This document shows positions 34,660 to 43,794 of a stretch of DNA of 64,000 nucleotides, piece after piece. The stretch is from contig NZ_FOJI01000008.1 in assembly GCF_900111235.1 (NCBI RefSeq), forward strand, positions 1-64,000, written 5' to 3'. How positions within the stretch are numbered: the first letter of the stretch is position 1; the number at the start of each line of letters is the position of its first letter. Origin of the DNA: [Clostridium] fimetarium. GTDB lineage: Bacteria; Bacillota; Clostridia; Lachnospirales; Lachnospiraceae. The notes beneath the pieces were generated by a model. It did no database searches and had not been told where the DNA came from. It saw nothing but the letters and a program-made list of their open reading frames with translations. Both the position numbers and the translations under genes were made by a program.

Positions 34660-35568
34660 TCATAATATGCAACATATTGATTTCATCATTTGCTCCAAAT
34701 GTGTAACGTTAGAAGTGGTCAACAGTGTAACACTTCCCCCATGTTGTTTTGTTATGTAATTTAAAACCCACGCATTTGGATCATTTTGTTCTTGAAGAAG
34801 CTTTTGAAGCTTTTGTTCATTGTAATAGGTTCTGTATGCATCATTTTCAATGATAGTTGTATTATATTGTCCGCCTAAAAGTGGAGAATAAGCTACGAGT
34901 GTCAAATCCTTATACCAGTTTATATAGGATTGTAATTCTTGATCATAGACGACCTGTGGTGAAAATTGAGCATCAATAGTAGGATTTAAATAACTAAATC
35001 GTTGCTGAATAGAGCAAAAAAATCGATAACCGTACTTTTCACATATTTGTCTAGCACTTTCGATACGCCAAGTTCTAAAATTACTACATCCAATTTCTTT
35101 GATACACCCTTTTTTTATGAGTTCATCTAATGTCTCTAATGTCTCTTCTTGGGGCGTTTTATAATCATCCACATGCAAGTAAAGAATATCAATCGAATCT
35201 GTATTAAGATACTCAAGAGATTTATTCACTTCTTCTAAAATAACCTTTCGACTGAGCCCTTGCATATTTGAAAAGTCTCTTTTATTCATATCTTTTGGAA
35301 GCGCTCCTAATTTAGTAGAAACAATCAGTTTATCTCTATTTTGTCTTTGTTTCAGCCATTTGCCAATTGTCTTCTCACTTTCACTTCCGTCCCCACCATT
35401 CCAAATCGCATAGTTATTGGCAGTATCAATAAAATTACCCCCTAATTCAACATACCTATCCATTATTTCAAATGCTATCGCCTCATCTGTTGTCGTACCG
35501 AAATTAATGGCACCAAGACCTAAAAGTGATACTTCTAAGGAGGAATGACCCATTTTAACTTTTTTCAT
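34660..35568 (-). CDS. Aldo/keto reductase
   Basis: The 302-residue (beta/alpha)8 NADPH-dependent reductase has LGLGAINFGTTTDE, FIDTANNYAIWNGGDGSESE with catalytic Asp and Tyr, STKLGALP with the Lys, and LYLHVDDYKTPQEET with the His. IGCSNFRTWRI and LVAYSPLLGGQY follow. It reduces carbonyls; the substrate is unknown. It is divergent from a HxlR regulator across about 140 bp, a common pairing for aldehyde or oxidant stress responses. Confidence 0.92.
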   Translation of the reverse strand: MKKVKMGHSSLEVSLLGLGAINFGTTTDEAIAFEIMDRYVELGGNFIDTANNYAIWNGGDGSESEKTIGKWLKQRQNRDKLIVSTKLGALPKDMNKRDFSNMQGLSRKVILEEVNKSLEYLNTDSIDILYLHVDDYKTPQEETLETLDELIKKGCIKEIGCSNFRTWRIESARQICEKYGYRFFCSIQQRFSYLNPTIDAQFSPQVVYDQELQSYINWYKDLTLVAYSPLLGGQYNTTIIENDAYRTYYNEQKLQKLLQEQNDPNAWVLNYITKQHGGSVTLLTTSNVTHLEQMMKSICCIL

Positions 35569-35708
35569 TTTTCTATCCTTTCATAAATCATTTACTACAA
35601 TAAAATATATACTGTTCAGTTAGTTCTATTATACTTGTATATTAATACGATTGAAATAGGGAACTTTTTTGTGGTATGATTACAAAAAAGTGCCTAAAGG
35701 AGATTGAT

Positions 35709-36068
35709 ATGAAAGTCAATGAATGGGAAAAGGGTTGTCCCTTATTATTAACACAAAGAATCATATTAGGGAAATGGAAATTATCTATTATTTGGTTTTT
35801 AGGAAAATACGGGACAATGCGCTTTACTGAACTTAAGAAAGCCTTCGATGACTCGACCCTAACTCAAAAAATGCTGACACAACATCTTAAAGAATTGGAA
35901 TCGGATCATTTCGTCATTCGAACCGCCTATAATGAAATGCCACCCCGTGTCGAATACAGCCTCACTGAGGAAGGACTAAACTTCCTACCGGTTTTGCAGC
36001 AGATGGAAAAATGGGGAGAATACTACATTGAATTACATGGGGATGGTTATGATACTATGCCACTTTAA
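35709..36068 (+). CDS. HxlR-family transcriptional regulator
   Basis: The start at 35709 follows AAAGGAG at six bases. The 119-residue winged helix has the conserved single cysteine near the N-terminus (WEKGCPLLLTQRIILGKWK), the FTELKKAF helix, LTQKMLTQHLKELE and the wing MPPRVEYSLTEEG. Related regulators such as YodB and HypR sense quinones, diamide or aldehydes through this cysteine. It most likely controls the divergent aldo/keto reductase. Confidence 0.93.
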   Translation: MKVNEWEKGCPLLLTQRIILGKWKLSIIWFLGKYGTMRFTELKKAFDDSTLTQKMLTQHLKELESDHFVIRTAYNEMPPRVEYSLTEEGLNFLPVLQQMEKWGEYYIELHGDGYDTMPL

Positions 36069-36104
36069 ATCTTCTGCTAAATTCTATTTTCTGAATGTAG
36101 TAAA

Positions 36105-36219
36105 TTAATCGTAGAGCTCATTCGTATCCATAATCGTCTCTCCGTTCACAAAAACATATTGTGTTGTAGCCTCCCCCTCGATCTGTATGACAATTTCAAT
36201 AATCTCAATGATTTTGAAA
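36105..36219 (-). pseudogene. Short C-terminal gene remnant
   Basis: The minus strand is open without a start and ends IVIQIEGEATTQYVFVNGET, then IMDTNELYD and a stop. It looks like a genuine protein tail with mixed charge and a beta-strand pattern, but the family is not recognisable and no upstream part remains. It lies between the HxlR and TetR genes. Confidence 0.3.
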
Positions 36220-36279
36220 AATTATATGGTTATGGTATACTACACTACAATCATATTAAAAACTATAGGAGGTTATTTT

Positions 36280-36837
36280 ATGTCACAAACCACAAAGCGG
36301 GCGCTTGAGGCCTCTCTGAAAAACTTATTGCTTCAAAAACCTCTCGAGAAAATAACGATTTCTGATATCGCGGATGACTGTGGAATTAACCGCATGACCT
36401 TCTATTATCATTTTAAAGACATTTACGATCTAGTTGAATGGTCATGCGTCGAAGACGCTACCAAAGCACTAGAAGGAAAAAAGACCTATGAAACATGGCA
36501 GCAAGGGTTTCTACAGATATTTAATGTGGTCCTTAACAATAAGCCATTTATAATGAATGTATATCATTCTGTCAACCGTGAGCATGTAGAAACATACTTG
36601 TACAAGCTAACCTTTAACCTTTTGATTGATGTTATAGAAGAAAAATCGGTTGGTCTGCAAGTTCTTAAAGAGGACAAGGAATTCATTGCCAATTTCTACA
36701 AATGCGCTTTTGTCGGACTTATGCTTGAATGGATTAAAAATGATATGAAAGATGATCCACAGCATATGATTGATCGTCTAGACATTTTGATTCACGGTGA
36801 CATTACACGAGCAATGAACAAATTCACAAATCTGTAA
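36280..36837 (+). CDS. TetR-family regulator next to oleate hydratase
   Basis: The start at 36280 follows AGGAGG. The 185-residue protein has the TetR helix-turn-helix (ITISDIADDCGINRMTFYYH, then FKDIYDLV) and a C-terminal region like DhaS-type TetR proteins (YKCAFVGLMLEWIKNDMKDD). It is followed after a terminator by oleate hydratase in the same direction, and probably senses fatty acids or their CoA esters. The ligand is inference. Confidence 0.9.
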   Translation: MSQTTKRALEASLKNLLLQKPLEKITISDIADDCGINRMTFYYHFKDIYDLVEWSCVEDATKALEGKKTYETWQQGFLQIFNVVLNNKPFIMNVYHSVNREHVETYLYKLTFNLLIDVIEEKSVGLQVLKEDKEFIANFYKCAFVGLMLEWIKNDMKDDPQHMIDRLDILIHGDITRAMNKFTNL

Positions 36838-36875
36838 CTTCTATTAAAATAGTTAAATAATTATTTTTTTACAAC

Positions 36876-36916
36876 TTTGTCGTTATGATAAATCTTTTAT
36901 CATAACGACGTTTTTG
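36876..36916 (+). terminator. Terminator after the TetR gene
   Basis: GTCGTTATGATAAA and TTTATCATAACGAC form a 14-bp stem with a three-base loop, followed by GTTTTTG. It separates the TetR gene from oleate hydratase, which must have its own promoter at about 36920-36965. Confidence 0.85.
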
Positions 36917-36983
36917 TTTATTGTACTAATCCCACAAAAATGTATAATGAATTCATAACATTATTCAGAAGGAGGTTTTAATT

Positions 36984-38759
36984 ATGTATTATTCAAGTGG
37001 TAATTATGAATCATTTTCACGACCTGTAAAGCCAGAAAATGCAGATCACAAATCAGCATATATCGTGGGTTCTGGGCTAGCTGCTCTCACGGCTGCGTGC
37101 TATCTAGTCCGTGACGGACAACTAAAAGGTGACCATATTCACATTCTGGAAAAAGATCCAATTCCTGGAGGAGCATGTGATGGCGCACACTATGAAGGAC
37201 TCGGTTACATCATGCGAGGCGGTCGCGAAATGGATAACCATTTTGAATGCATGTGGGACCTATTTCGCTCTATTCCTTCAATTGAAACACAAGGTGTCAG
37301 CGTTCTTGACGAGTATTATTGGCTCAACAAAAAAGACCCTAACTACTCATTGATGCGTGCTACCGTAAATCGTGGCGACGACGCCGAAATGGAAGGCAAA
37401 TTCGGTCTTTCTGACAAGGGCTCAATGGAAATCATGCATTTATTCTTCACACCTGACGAAGACCTTTACGACAAGCGTATAACTGATTTATTCAGCGATG
37501 AAGTTCTAAATTCGAATTTCTGGATGTATTGGCGTACAATGTTCGCTTTTGAAAACTGGCATAGTGCCCTGGAGATGAAGCTCTATATCAAACGATTCAT
37601 TCATCACATCGGTGGTCTTCCAGACTTTAAGGCATTACGTTTCACAAAATACAATCAATATGAATCCATGATTCTGCCTATGATCAAATATCTAGAGAGC
37701 TTTCATGTTCAATTCCATTACAACACCAAAGTAGTCAACGTTGAATTTGATATTCAAAAAGAGAAAAAACAAGCGACACGTATTGTTATCCTCAATAATG
37801 AACAGGAAGAAAATATCGACCTGACTGAAGATGACCTTGTTTTTATCACAAATGGAGGTTGCGTTGAAAATTCAACAATCGGTTCTCAAAATACGCCTGC
37901 TCCTTTCAATAAGGAAATCAAACTAGGAGGCGGTTGGGATATGTGGCGTAAAATTGCCGCACAAGACCCATCTTTTGGCCATCCTGACAAATTTTGTTAC
38001 GATCCGGAACAGACGAATTGGGAAAGTGCCACTGTCACTACACTTGACGACAAAATTCCTCCCTATATTGAAAAAATTTGTCAGCGTGATCCTTTCTCTG
38101 GCAGCGTTGTAACCGGTGGTATTGTCACTGTGAAGGATTCAAACTGGCTCTTAAGCTGGACATTTAACCGCCAACCACATTTTCGTTCTCAACCAAAGGG
38201 TCAGCTTGTTGGTTGGATCTACGGATTATTTAGCGACAAGCCTGGTAACTATATCAAAAAAACAATGCGTGAATGCACAGGAAAAGAAATCTGTATGGAA
38301 TGGCTCTATCATATGGGCGTTCCCGAAAGTGAAATTGAAACTTTAGCTGAAAACAGTGCCAACACAGTTCCATGCATGATGCCATATATCGATGCCTTCT
38401 TTATGCCTAGAGCCGCTGGAGATCGTCCTGATGTTGTTCCAAAAGGATCCGTTAACTTTGCATTCCTTGGCCAATTTGCGGAAACAACCCGAGACACAAT
38501 CTTCACAACCGAATATTCAGTCCGTACTGGTATGGAGGCCGTTTACAAACTACTTAACATTGACCGTGGTGTGCCCGAAGTCTGGGGTAGCGTTTTCGAC
38601 ATACGTGACCTACTGAATGCTACCGTTCAAATCCGTGATGGAAAGAAGATAACGGATATGAAGCTTGGCTTCATAGAAAAAATTGCACTGAAACAAGTTC
38701 TCAAAAAGGTCCAGGGTACCGATATTGAGAAATTACTAAAGGAATATCATGTAATTTGA
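36984..38759 (+). CDS. Oleate hydratase
   Basis: The 591-residue flavoprotein (once called myosin-cross-reactive antigen) has the FAD-binding YIVGSGLAALTAACYLVRDG, PGGACDG, GYIMRGGREMDNHFECMWDL with the catalytic Glu region, FITNGGCVENS, and GQFAETTRDTIFTTEYSVRT near the C-terminus. It adds water to the cis-9 double bond of oleate or linoleate to give 10-hydroxy fatty acids, a detoxification route in gut and soil Firmicutes. Length is typical. GGAGG precedes the ATG. Confidence 0.96.
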   Translation: MYYSSGNYESFSRPVKPENADHKSAYIVGSGLAALTAACYLVRDGQLKGDHIHILEKDPIPGGACDGAHYEGLGYIMRGGREMDNHFECMWDLFRSIPSIETQGVSVLDEYYWLNKKDPNYSLMRATVNRGDDAEMEGKFGLSDKGSMEIMHLFFTPDEDLYDKRITDLFSDEVLNSNFWMYWRTMFAFENWHSALEMKLYIKRFIHHIGGLPDFKALRFTKYNQYESMILPMIKYLESFHVQFHYNTKVVNVEFDIQKEKKQATRIVILNNEQEENIDLTEDDLVFITNGGCVENSTIGSQNTPAPFNKEIKLGGGWDMWRKIAAQDPSFGHPDKFCYDPEQTNWESATVTTLDDKIPPYIEKICQRDPFSGSVVTGGIVTVKDSNWLLSWTFNRQPHFRSQPKGQLVGWIYGLFSDKPGNYIKKTMRECTGKEICMEWLYHMGVPESEIETLAENSANTVPCMMPYIDAFFMPRAAGDRPDVVPKGSVNFAFLGQFAETTRDTIFTTEYSVRTGMEAVYKLLNIDRGVPEVWGSVFDIRDLLNATVQIRDGKKITDMKLGFIEKIALKQVLKKVQGTDIEKLLKEYHVI

Positions 38760-38815
38760 TAGATATTTTTTGTAATTTGATATCCCTTGTTATGTTATTC
38801 AATTAATCACAAACA

Positions 38816-38853
38816 ATAAAAAAAGTGACACAGAAAATGTGTCGCTTTTTTTA
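38816..38853. terminator. Bidirectional terminator between oleate hydratase and GntR gene
   Basis: GTGACACA and TGTGTCGC pair around GAAAA. A-run before and T-run after let it work on both strands, for the two convergent genes. Confidence 0.85.
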
Positions 38854-38872
38854 TTGATAAAATTATACATCT

Positions 38873-39574
38873 CTAAAAGATCTGATGCCCTCCAGTTATT
38901 GCATCATCCATATGCTTGTCCGTACATCTTCTAGTTGCCTCTGCATCACGGTCTTTCATACATTTATATAAGCAAAGTGTATTGTCATATAGCGCTAGAT
39001 TCCCATAGTGCAGACAGAAACGCTTCCAAAGCTGTGTCACAACTGGTTTAAAAGATATATAAATCAAAGGCATGATGCTGTTTCCGCTAATGACTGAAAG
39101 TCTGTGATGGAAAGCAAATGTAGCCGCGATTGTTTCCGGAACAGACTTGGCACCTGCAATTGCCTCCAATAGCCCTTCTAACCCAAATATGTCCTCATCT
39201 GTTGCATTTTTTATAACTGAATCCGTGACCAGATGTTCCAGTGCACGGCGTACCTCTAATATTGAGTGAATTTCTGATTGTCCAAGTGTATCCCCATGGT
39301 ATTCCATAATGGCATTTAAGGTATTGATATTTCCATTCTTACCGTAATCCGCTACAAATACTCCTTTTCTTGGAAGTACCTCCAAAAATCCCTGTTTCAC
39401 AAGTTCTGCGAAGCCACTGTTTACAACTGAACGACTGACTTGCATCTGTTTTGCAATCTCCCGCTCCGTAGGAAGCTGACTTCCAACACAGAGCTGTCCT
39501 GCTAAAATCTGATTACGGATCTGACAAACAAACATGTCTTTTAAGCTCGATGCACATAGTTTTTGAAATTCCAT
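38873..39574 (-). CDS. GntR-family (FadR-type) regulator
   Basis: The start MEFQKLCASSLKD at 39574 is chosen from AGGTG six bases upstream; longer frames to 39634 lack a site. The 233-residue protein has a GntR winged helix (GSQLPTEREIAKQMQVSRSV, then VNSGFAELVKQGFLEVLPRKG) and an all-helical FCD ligand domain with HHRLSVISGNSIMPLIY. It is divergent from the hypB-flavoprotein-hypA cluster across 253 bp and is its likely regulator. Confidence 0.9.
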   Translation of the reverse strand: MEFQKLCASSLKDMFVCQIRNQILAGQLCVGSQLPTEREIAKQMQVSRSVVNSGFAELVKQGFLEVLPRKGVFVADYGKNGNINTLNAIMEYHGDTLGQSEIHSILEVRRALEHLVTDSVIKNATDEDIFGLEGLLEAIAGAKSVPETIAATFAFHHRLSVISGNSIMPLIYISFKPVVTQLWKRFCLHYGNLALYDNTLCLYKCMKDRDAEATRRCTDKHMDDAITGGHQIF

Positions 39575-39711
39575 CTCATTCACCTGATTTCTGGCTCTGG
39601 TCATACCAGAATCCACTATTATTTTATCATACAATCTTACTAAAATCCAATGAAAAAATTAGTGAAAACCACAGTTTTTTCTCGTTTGATTGCTAGTCTT
39701 AATACAATATT

Positions 39712-39728
39712 CTATAATAATATTATAG
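39712..39728. promoter_or_regulatory. AT-rich palindrome in the GntR/hypB spacer
   Basis: CTATAATA and TATTATAG are exact inverted copies about one central A. The site contains a TATAAT hexamer and could be a promoter -10 overlapped by a GntR operator. Low information content makes chance possible. Confidence 0.35.
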
Positions 39729-39827
39729 GAATATTATTATATTATCAGCCTGCTAATTTATTTGGCTGAACCAGAAACATTATACAGTTTTACCACAATA
39801 ACTCTAACAATGAAAGGAACGTGACTC

Positions 39828-40499
39828 ATGGAACCATTTAAAATTTTAGAAATAAAAAAGAGCGTCTTTGATGACAACAACCAACAAGCTCAGAAACTTC
39901 GCCAAGAACTAAAGGAAAAAAAGATCTTTCTTTTAAATCTGATGTCTAGTCCCGGTTCAGGCAAAACTACAACTTTAACGCACACAATTAATGCGTTAAA
40001 GGACGGTTTAAACATAGGTGTTATGGAAGCGGATATAGACTCAGACGTGGATGCTCGCACGATTCAGCAGACAGGAGCAAAAGTCATCCAGCTTCATACC
40101 GGTGGTATGTGCCATCTTGATGCAGAAATGACCCGACAAGGACTGGAAGGACTTGATACAAGCGGTACTGATCTTGTGATTTTGGAGAATGTAGGTAATT
40201 TAGTATGCCCTGCTGAATTTGATACTGGTGCATCGAGGAATGCGATGATTCTTTCCGTCCCAGAAGGTGATGACAAGCCACTAAAATATCCACTAATGTT
40301 CTCTATCTGCGATGTTGTACTAATTAACAAGGTAGATGTAATGCCGTATTTTAATTTCGACATGGAAAAATGTAAGGCTAATATCAAGCTGCGCAATCCA
40401 AACGCACAAATCATTCCAATCAGCGCTCTTACCGGTGATGGAATGGAGGAATGGATCAACTGGCTTGGTAACGAAGTGAAAAATTGGTGTGCGGAGTAA
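39828..40499 (+). CDS. hypB: Hydrogenase nickel-incorporation GTPase HypB
   Basis: The 223-residue SIMIBI GTPase has NLMSSPGSGKTTTLTHTI (P-loop), GVMEADIDSDVDARTI, LHTGGMCHLDAEM with metal-binding Cys-His, ILENVGNLVCPAEFD, and LINKVDVMPYF for guanine recognition. It lacks the N-terminal CxxCGC nickel site and any His-rich tract. HypB works with HypA to load nickel into NiFe hydrogenases. No NiFe hydrogenase gene, nor hypC, hypD, hypE or hypF, is in the window. It is separated from the flavoprotein gene by an unusual repeat. Confidence 0.93.
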   Translation: MEPFKILEIKKSVFDDNNQQAQKLRQELKEKKIFLLNLMSSPGSGKTTTLTHTINALKDGLNIGVMEADIDSDVDARTIQQTGAKVIQLHTGGMCHLDAEMTRQGLEGLDTSGTDLVILENVGNLVCPAEFDTGASRNAMILSVPEGDDKPLKYPLMFSICDVVLINKVDVMPYFNFDMEKCKANIKLRNPNAQIIPISALTGDGMEEWINWLGNEVKNWCAE

Positions 40500-40518
40500 A
40501 TCAAGGATTTATTTTATT

Positions 40519-40596
40519 ATGACAATGTTTGTTGAATATGTTTTATGAATATGTTTCATGACAAGGTTTCATGACAATGGTTCATGACAAGGTTTG
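40519..40596 (+). repeat. 13-bp direct repeats, six copies
   Basis: Six head-to-tail units of about ATGACAAGGTTTC fill the space after hypB, with the three nearest the flavoprotein gene best conserved. The last unit runs into the hairpin at 40592. Confidence 0.85.
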
Positions 40597-40645
40597 TGCC
40601 TGCACTGCGTTTGCACAAACTTAATATGCCCAGAATGCAGTGCAG
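40592..40645 (+). promoter_or_regulatory. Mutually exclusive hairpins before the flavoprotein start
   Basis: GTTTGTGC (40592-40599) pairs with GCACAAAC (40613-40620). CTGCACTGC in its loop (40600-40608) pairs with GCAGTGCAG (40637-40645), which ends just before the GAGG ribosome binding site. The two helices interleave and would form a pseudoknot or compete, so they may control translation of the next gene. Inference from pairing only. Confidence 0.5.
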
Positions 40646-40659
40646 AAATGAGGAAAAAT

Positions 40660-43350
40660 ATGAGTGAATTAAGACCTAAAATTGTAAAACTAGCAAAAAT
40701 GGTAGGTGGTATCGCTGGTGCCATGACTAAAATTGATGGAAACGCTCCGGAATACTACTCTCTAGACTGCGTAGTAACAGATGATATGGCCGATATCGCA
40801 ATGATTATCGGACTTCGCAAGCCTCGTACTGTAGAATATATCGCAAAACGCTCCGATAAGAGTCAAGAAGAACTTACATCAATTTTAGACCTACTGGCTT
40901 ATACCGGTGTTGCCAAGGTATGGACGGATAAAGAAGACAAGAAGGATCGCTATTTTGTCAATATGTTCGCACCTGGTATGCTGGAAATGATGGTGAATAA
41001 CCGCGAGCAGCTTGCTGCATTTCCACAAATAGGTAAGGCATTTGAAGCGTATACCAGACTGCGTCTAGCTCCAATGGCAGCGAAATTTCCACAAGGTATG
41101 GCGATGATGCGCGTTATTCCTATTGAAGAGTCAATTAAGGATATACCAAATACACAACCTTGGGAACATCTCTCCTACTATCTTGATAAATATGATACAT
41201 TCTCCGTATCTGACTGCTCATGCCGCCAGTCAAGACGTGTAATTGACGAGGGCTGCGGCCATTTGGAAAAGGATATCTGTGTTCAAATGGGTGATGGTGC
41301 AGAATACTATATTCGAACAGGACGTGGACGTAAAATCACTCGTGAAGAAGCAAAGGAAATCTTGAAATTTGCAGAAGACAACGGTTTGATGCATGAAATG
41401 CCACATACGGACGGTCTTGGTGAATCTGCAGCAATCTGTAACTGCTGTAGTTGCTCTTGCTTCTCCTTACGTCTTGCAACACTTTTTAATACTCCCGATG
41501 CAATACGTTCCAACTTTACAGCCAAAGTAACGAAAGAAGACTGCGTAGCTTGTGGGCAGTGTGTAGAAAATTGTCCGAGCAATGCCTTAAAGTTAGGTCA
41601 GAAGCTCTGTTTGAAAACCCCTATTCCTGAAAAAGAAGAACGTACTGCACGTGATCATGTGTGGAATGAAAGCAACTGGAATGTAGATTACCGTGAGAAC
41701 CGCGAAGATGTTGCAAAGGAAGGCACATCCCCTTGTAAAACTGCCTGTCCTGCACATATCTCAGTTCAGGGTTATATCAGTTTGGCTGCTCAGGGACGTT
41801 ACCATGAAGCACTTGAATTAATCAAAAAAGAAAATCCATTTCCTGCAGTCTGCGGTCGTATCTGCCCACATGCTTGTGAAAGTGAATGTACACGTGGTGA
41901 CATTGACGAACCGATTGCAATCGACGAAATCAAGAAATTCATCGCTGACAAAGAATTAGACGGTTCTATTCGTTACATACCACCAATGCGTTACCACCTT
42001 GGTAATAAAGTTGCAGTCATCGGATCCGGTCCTGCCGGACTTTCCTGCGCATACTATCTTGCAATCGATGGATATGAAGTAACTGTTTTTGAGAAAGAAG
42101 AAATACTCGGTGGAATGCTAACACTTGGAATTCCATCGTTTCGTTTGGAAAAAGAAGTCCTTAATACAGAAATCGATGTTCTACGCGAAATGGGCGTTAC
42201 ATTTAAAACAGGGATTGAGATTGGCAAAGATATTACAATAAGTCAACTCCGAAAAGATGGCTATGAAGCTTTCTATCTTGCAATTGGTGCACAGGGCGGA
42301 AGAAGTCTTGGTATTGAGGGAGAAGACGGCGAAGGTGTTGTTGCAGGTGTAGATTTCCTACGTAATGTTAACTTAGGACGAAAACAAGAACTTTCTGGCA
42401 ATGTAGTTGTTATCGGTGGTGGAAATGTTGCAATCGATGTAGCTCGTACTGCAACGCGTGAGGGTGCAGCTACTGTTGGGCTTTACTGTCTGGAAAGCCG
42501 CGCAGAAATGCCAGCATTACCAGAAGAACTTACAGAAGCACAAGAAGATAAAGTAACCTTCAATAATGGTTGGGGTCCAAAAAGAATCCTAACAGAAAAC
42601 GGAAAAGTAACAGGCGTGGAATTTAAGCGTTGCATCAGTGTATTTGACGAAGAACATCACTTCGCACCGAAATACGATGAAAGCGATACAATTATCGTAA
42701 ATGCAGATACCGTACTACTTTCCATCGGACAGTCTATTCAATGGGGTGATCTTCTTGCAGAAAGCAAAGTCGAATTAGGACGTGGAAACACAGCAAAGGC
42801 AGATGATTTAACCTGCCAAACAGCAGAACCAGATATCTTTGTCGGTGGTGATTGTTGCACAGGACCAAAATTCGCCATCCACGCAATTGCAGCAGGAAAA
42901 GAAGGTGCAATATCAATCCATCGTTATGTACAACCAGGGCAATCTCTTGTCTATGGACGTGACAAACGTGAATACCATGCTTTTGACAAGAACAATGTTG
43001 CAATTGGATTACAGGACTACGATAGAGCTCCACGTCAAATGCCAGGACATTCTCCAATCAAAAAAGGTAGTTTCTTAGATGACCGTAATACGTTTACCGA
43101 AGAACAATTAAAGAAAGAAACGTTGCGTTGCTTAGGCTGTGGTGCCGTAGAAATAGACAGCTATAAATGTATTGGCTGCGGTATGTGTACTACAAAATGT
43201 AAATTTGATGCAATACACCTGGAACGTACCTATAACACAGTTCCCAATACCTATGAAATGCTTCCTATCAAGATTGCAACCAATGCAATTGTACGTACCG
43301 GAAAAATTGCTTCTACTCTCATTAAAGAAGGATTTGGTGGAAAGGGTTGA
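40660..43350 (+). CDS. Multidomain Fe-S flavoprotein oxidoreductase (GltD-like)
   Basis: The start MSELRPKIVKLAKMVGG at 40660 follows GAGG at six bases. The 896-residue protein starts with a winged-helix-like and cysteine-rich region (SDCSCRQSRRV, CNCCSCSCF). A 4Fe-4S motif follows (CVACGQCVENCPSNALKL). Next is the helical Fe-S domain of GltD/dihydropyrimidine dehydrogenase (CGRICPHACESECTRG), then FAD- and NAD(P)-binding folds (VAVIGSGPAGLSCAYYLA; VVVIGGGNVAIDVARTA). A final 4Fe-4S segment, CIGCGMCTTKCKFDAIHLER, ends the motifs. It probably passes electrons between NAD(P)H and ferredoxin or an unknown partner. Its place between hypB and hypA is unusual. The substrate is unknown. Confidence 0.88.
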   Translation: MSELRPKIVKLAKMVGGIAGAMTKIDGNAPEYYSLDCVVTDDMADIAMIIGLRKPRTVEYIAKRSDKSQEELTSILDLLAYTGVAKVWTDKEDKKDRYFVNMFAPGMLEMMVNNREQLAAFPQIGKAFEAYTRLRLAPMAAKFPQGMAMMRVIPIEESIKDIPNTQPWEHLSYYLDKYDTFSVSDCSCRQSRRVIDEGCGHLEKDICVQMGDGAEYYIRTGRGRKITREEAKEILKFAEDNGLMHEMPHTDGLGESAAICNCCSCSCFSLRLATLFNTPDAIRSNFTAKVTKEDCVACGQCVENCPSNALKLGQKLCLKTPIPEKEERTARDHVWNESNWNVDYRENREDVAKEGTSPCKTACPAHISVQGYISLAAQGRYHEALELIKKENPFPAVCGRICPHACESECTRGDIDEPIAIDEIKKFIADKELDGSIRYIPPMRYHLGNKVAVIGSGPAGLSCAYYLAIDGYEVTVFEKEEILGGMLTLGIPSFRLEKEVLNTEIDVLREMGVTFKTGIEIGKDITISQLRKDGYEAFYLAIGAQGGRSLGIEGEDGEGVVAGVDFLRNVNLGRKQELSGNVVVIGGGNVAIDVARTATREGAATVGLYCLESRAEMPALPEELTEAQEDKVTFNNGWGPKRILTENGKVTGVEFKRCISVFDEEHHFAPKYDESDTIIVNADTVLLSIGQSIQWGDLLAESKVELGRGNTAKADDLTCQTAEPDIFVGGDCCTGPKFAIHAIAAGKEGAISIHRYVQPGQSLVYGRDKREYHAFDKNNVAIGLQDYDRAPRQMPGHSPIKKGSFLDDRNTFTEEQLKKETLRCLGCGAVEIDSYKCIGCGMCTTKCKFDAIHLERTYNTVPNTYEMLPIKIATNAIVRTGKIASTLIKEGFGGKG

Positions 43351-43353
43351 TGT

Positions 43354-43695
43354 ATGCATGAACTTGGCGTATTGAACTCAATGGTCCATACCATTGAACG
43401 AATCATAAATGAACAGGATTTAACGGAAGTCCAAAAGCTTGTCATCGAAGTTGGTGAACTCTCAGGTATCGTACCTAGGTACCTAGAGCAGTGCTGGCCA
43501 GCCGCCGCCTATAAGACCTTTATGGAAAATACGGAACTGGAACTTATCATCATACCAGGTATCGTAAAATGCCGCAGCTGTGGGCGCGTATTTAATGCCG
43601 TATACAGTGATTTAAGTTGCCCCAACTGTGAAAGTACTCAGATGGATATTCTAGAGGGCAATGACATTATGATTAAGGAAATTGTGTGTAGATGA
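43354..43695 (+). CDS. hypA: Hydrogenase nickel-incorporation protein HypA
   Basis: The 113-residue protein begins MHELGVLNSMVHTIERI, with Met1-His2-Glu3 as the nickel site. Its zinc domain has CRSCG and CPNC. The start is three bases after the flavoprotein stop, so it is cotranscribed. With HypB it would deliver nickel to a metalloenzyme, but no nickel enzyme is encoded nearby. Confidence 0.93.
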   Translation: MHELGVLNSMVHTIERIINEQDLTEVQKLVIEVGELSGIVPRYLEQCWPAAAYKTFMENTELELIIIPGIVKCRSCGRVFNAVYSDLSCPNCESTQMDILEGNDIMIKEIVCR

Positions 43696-43794
43696 GATAA
43701 CTCATAATTAGTACGTGATTCCTAATTATCTACTATTAACAATAATGCATGCTATGGCATATATTATATTAGTATTTTTTTAATGAGGTAAACT

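Noticed and set aside
40519-40596. Possible CRISPR array or minisatellite-coded peptide
   Set aside because: The 13-bp units have no spacers and no ribosome binding site opens a useful frame through them.
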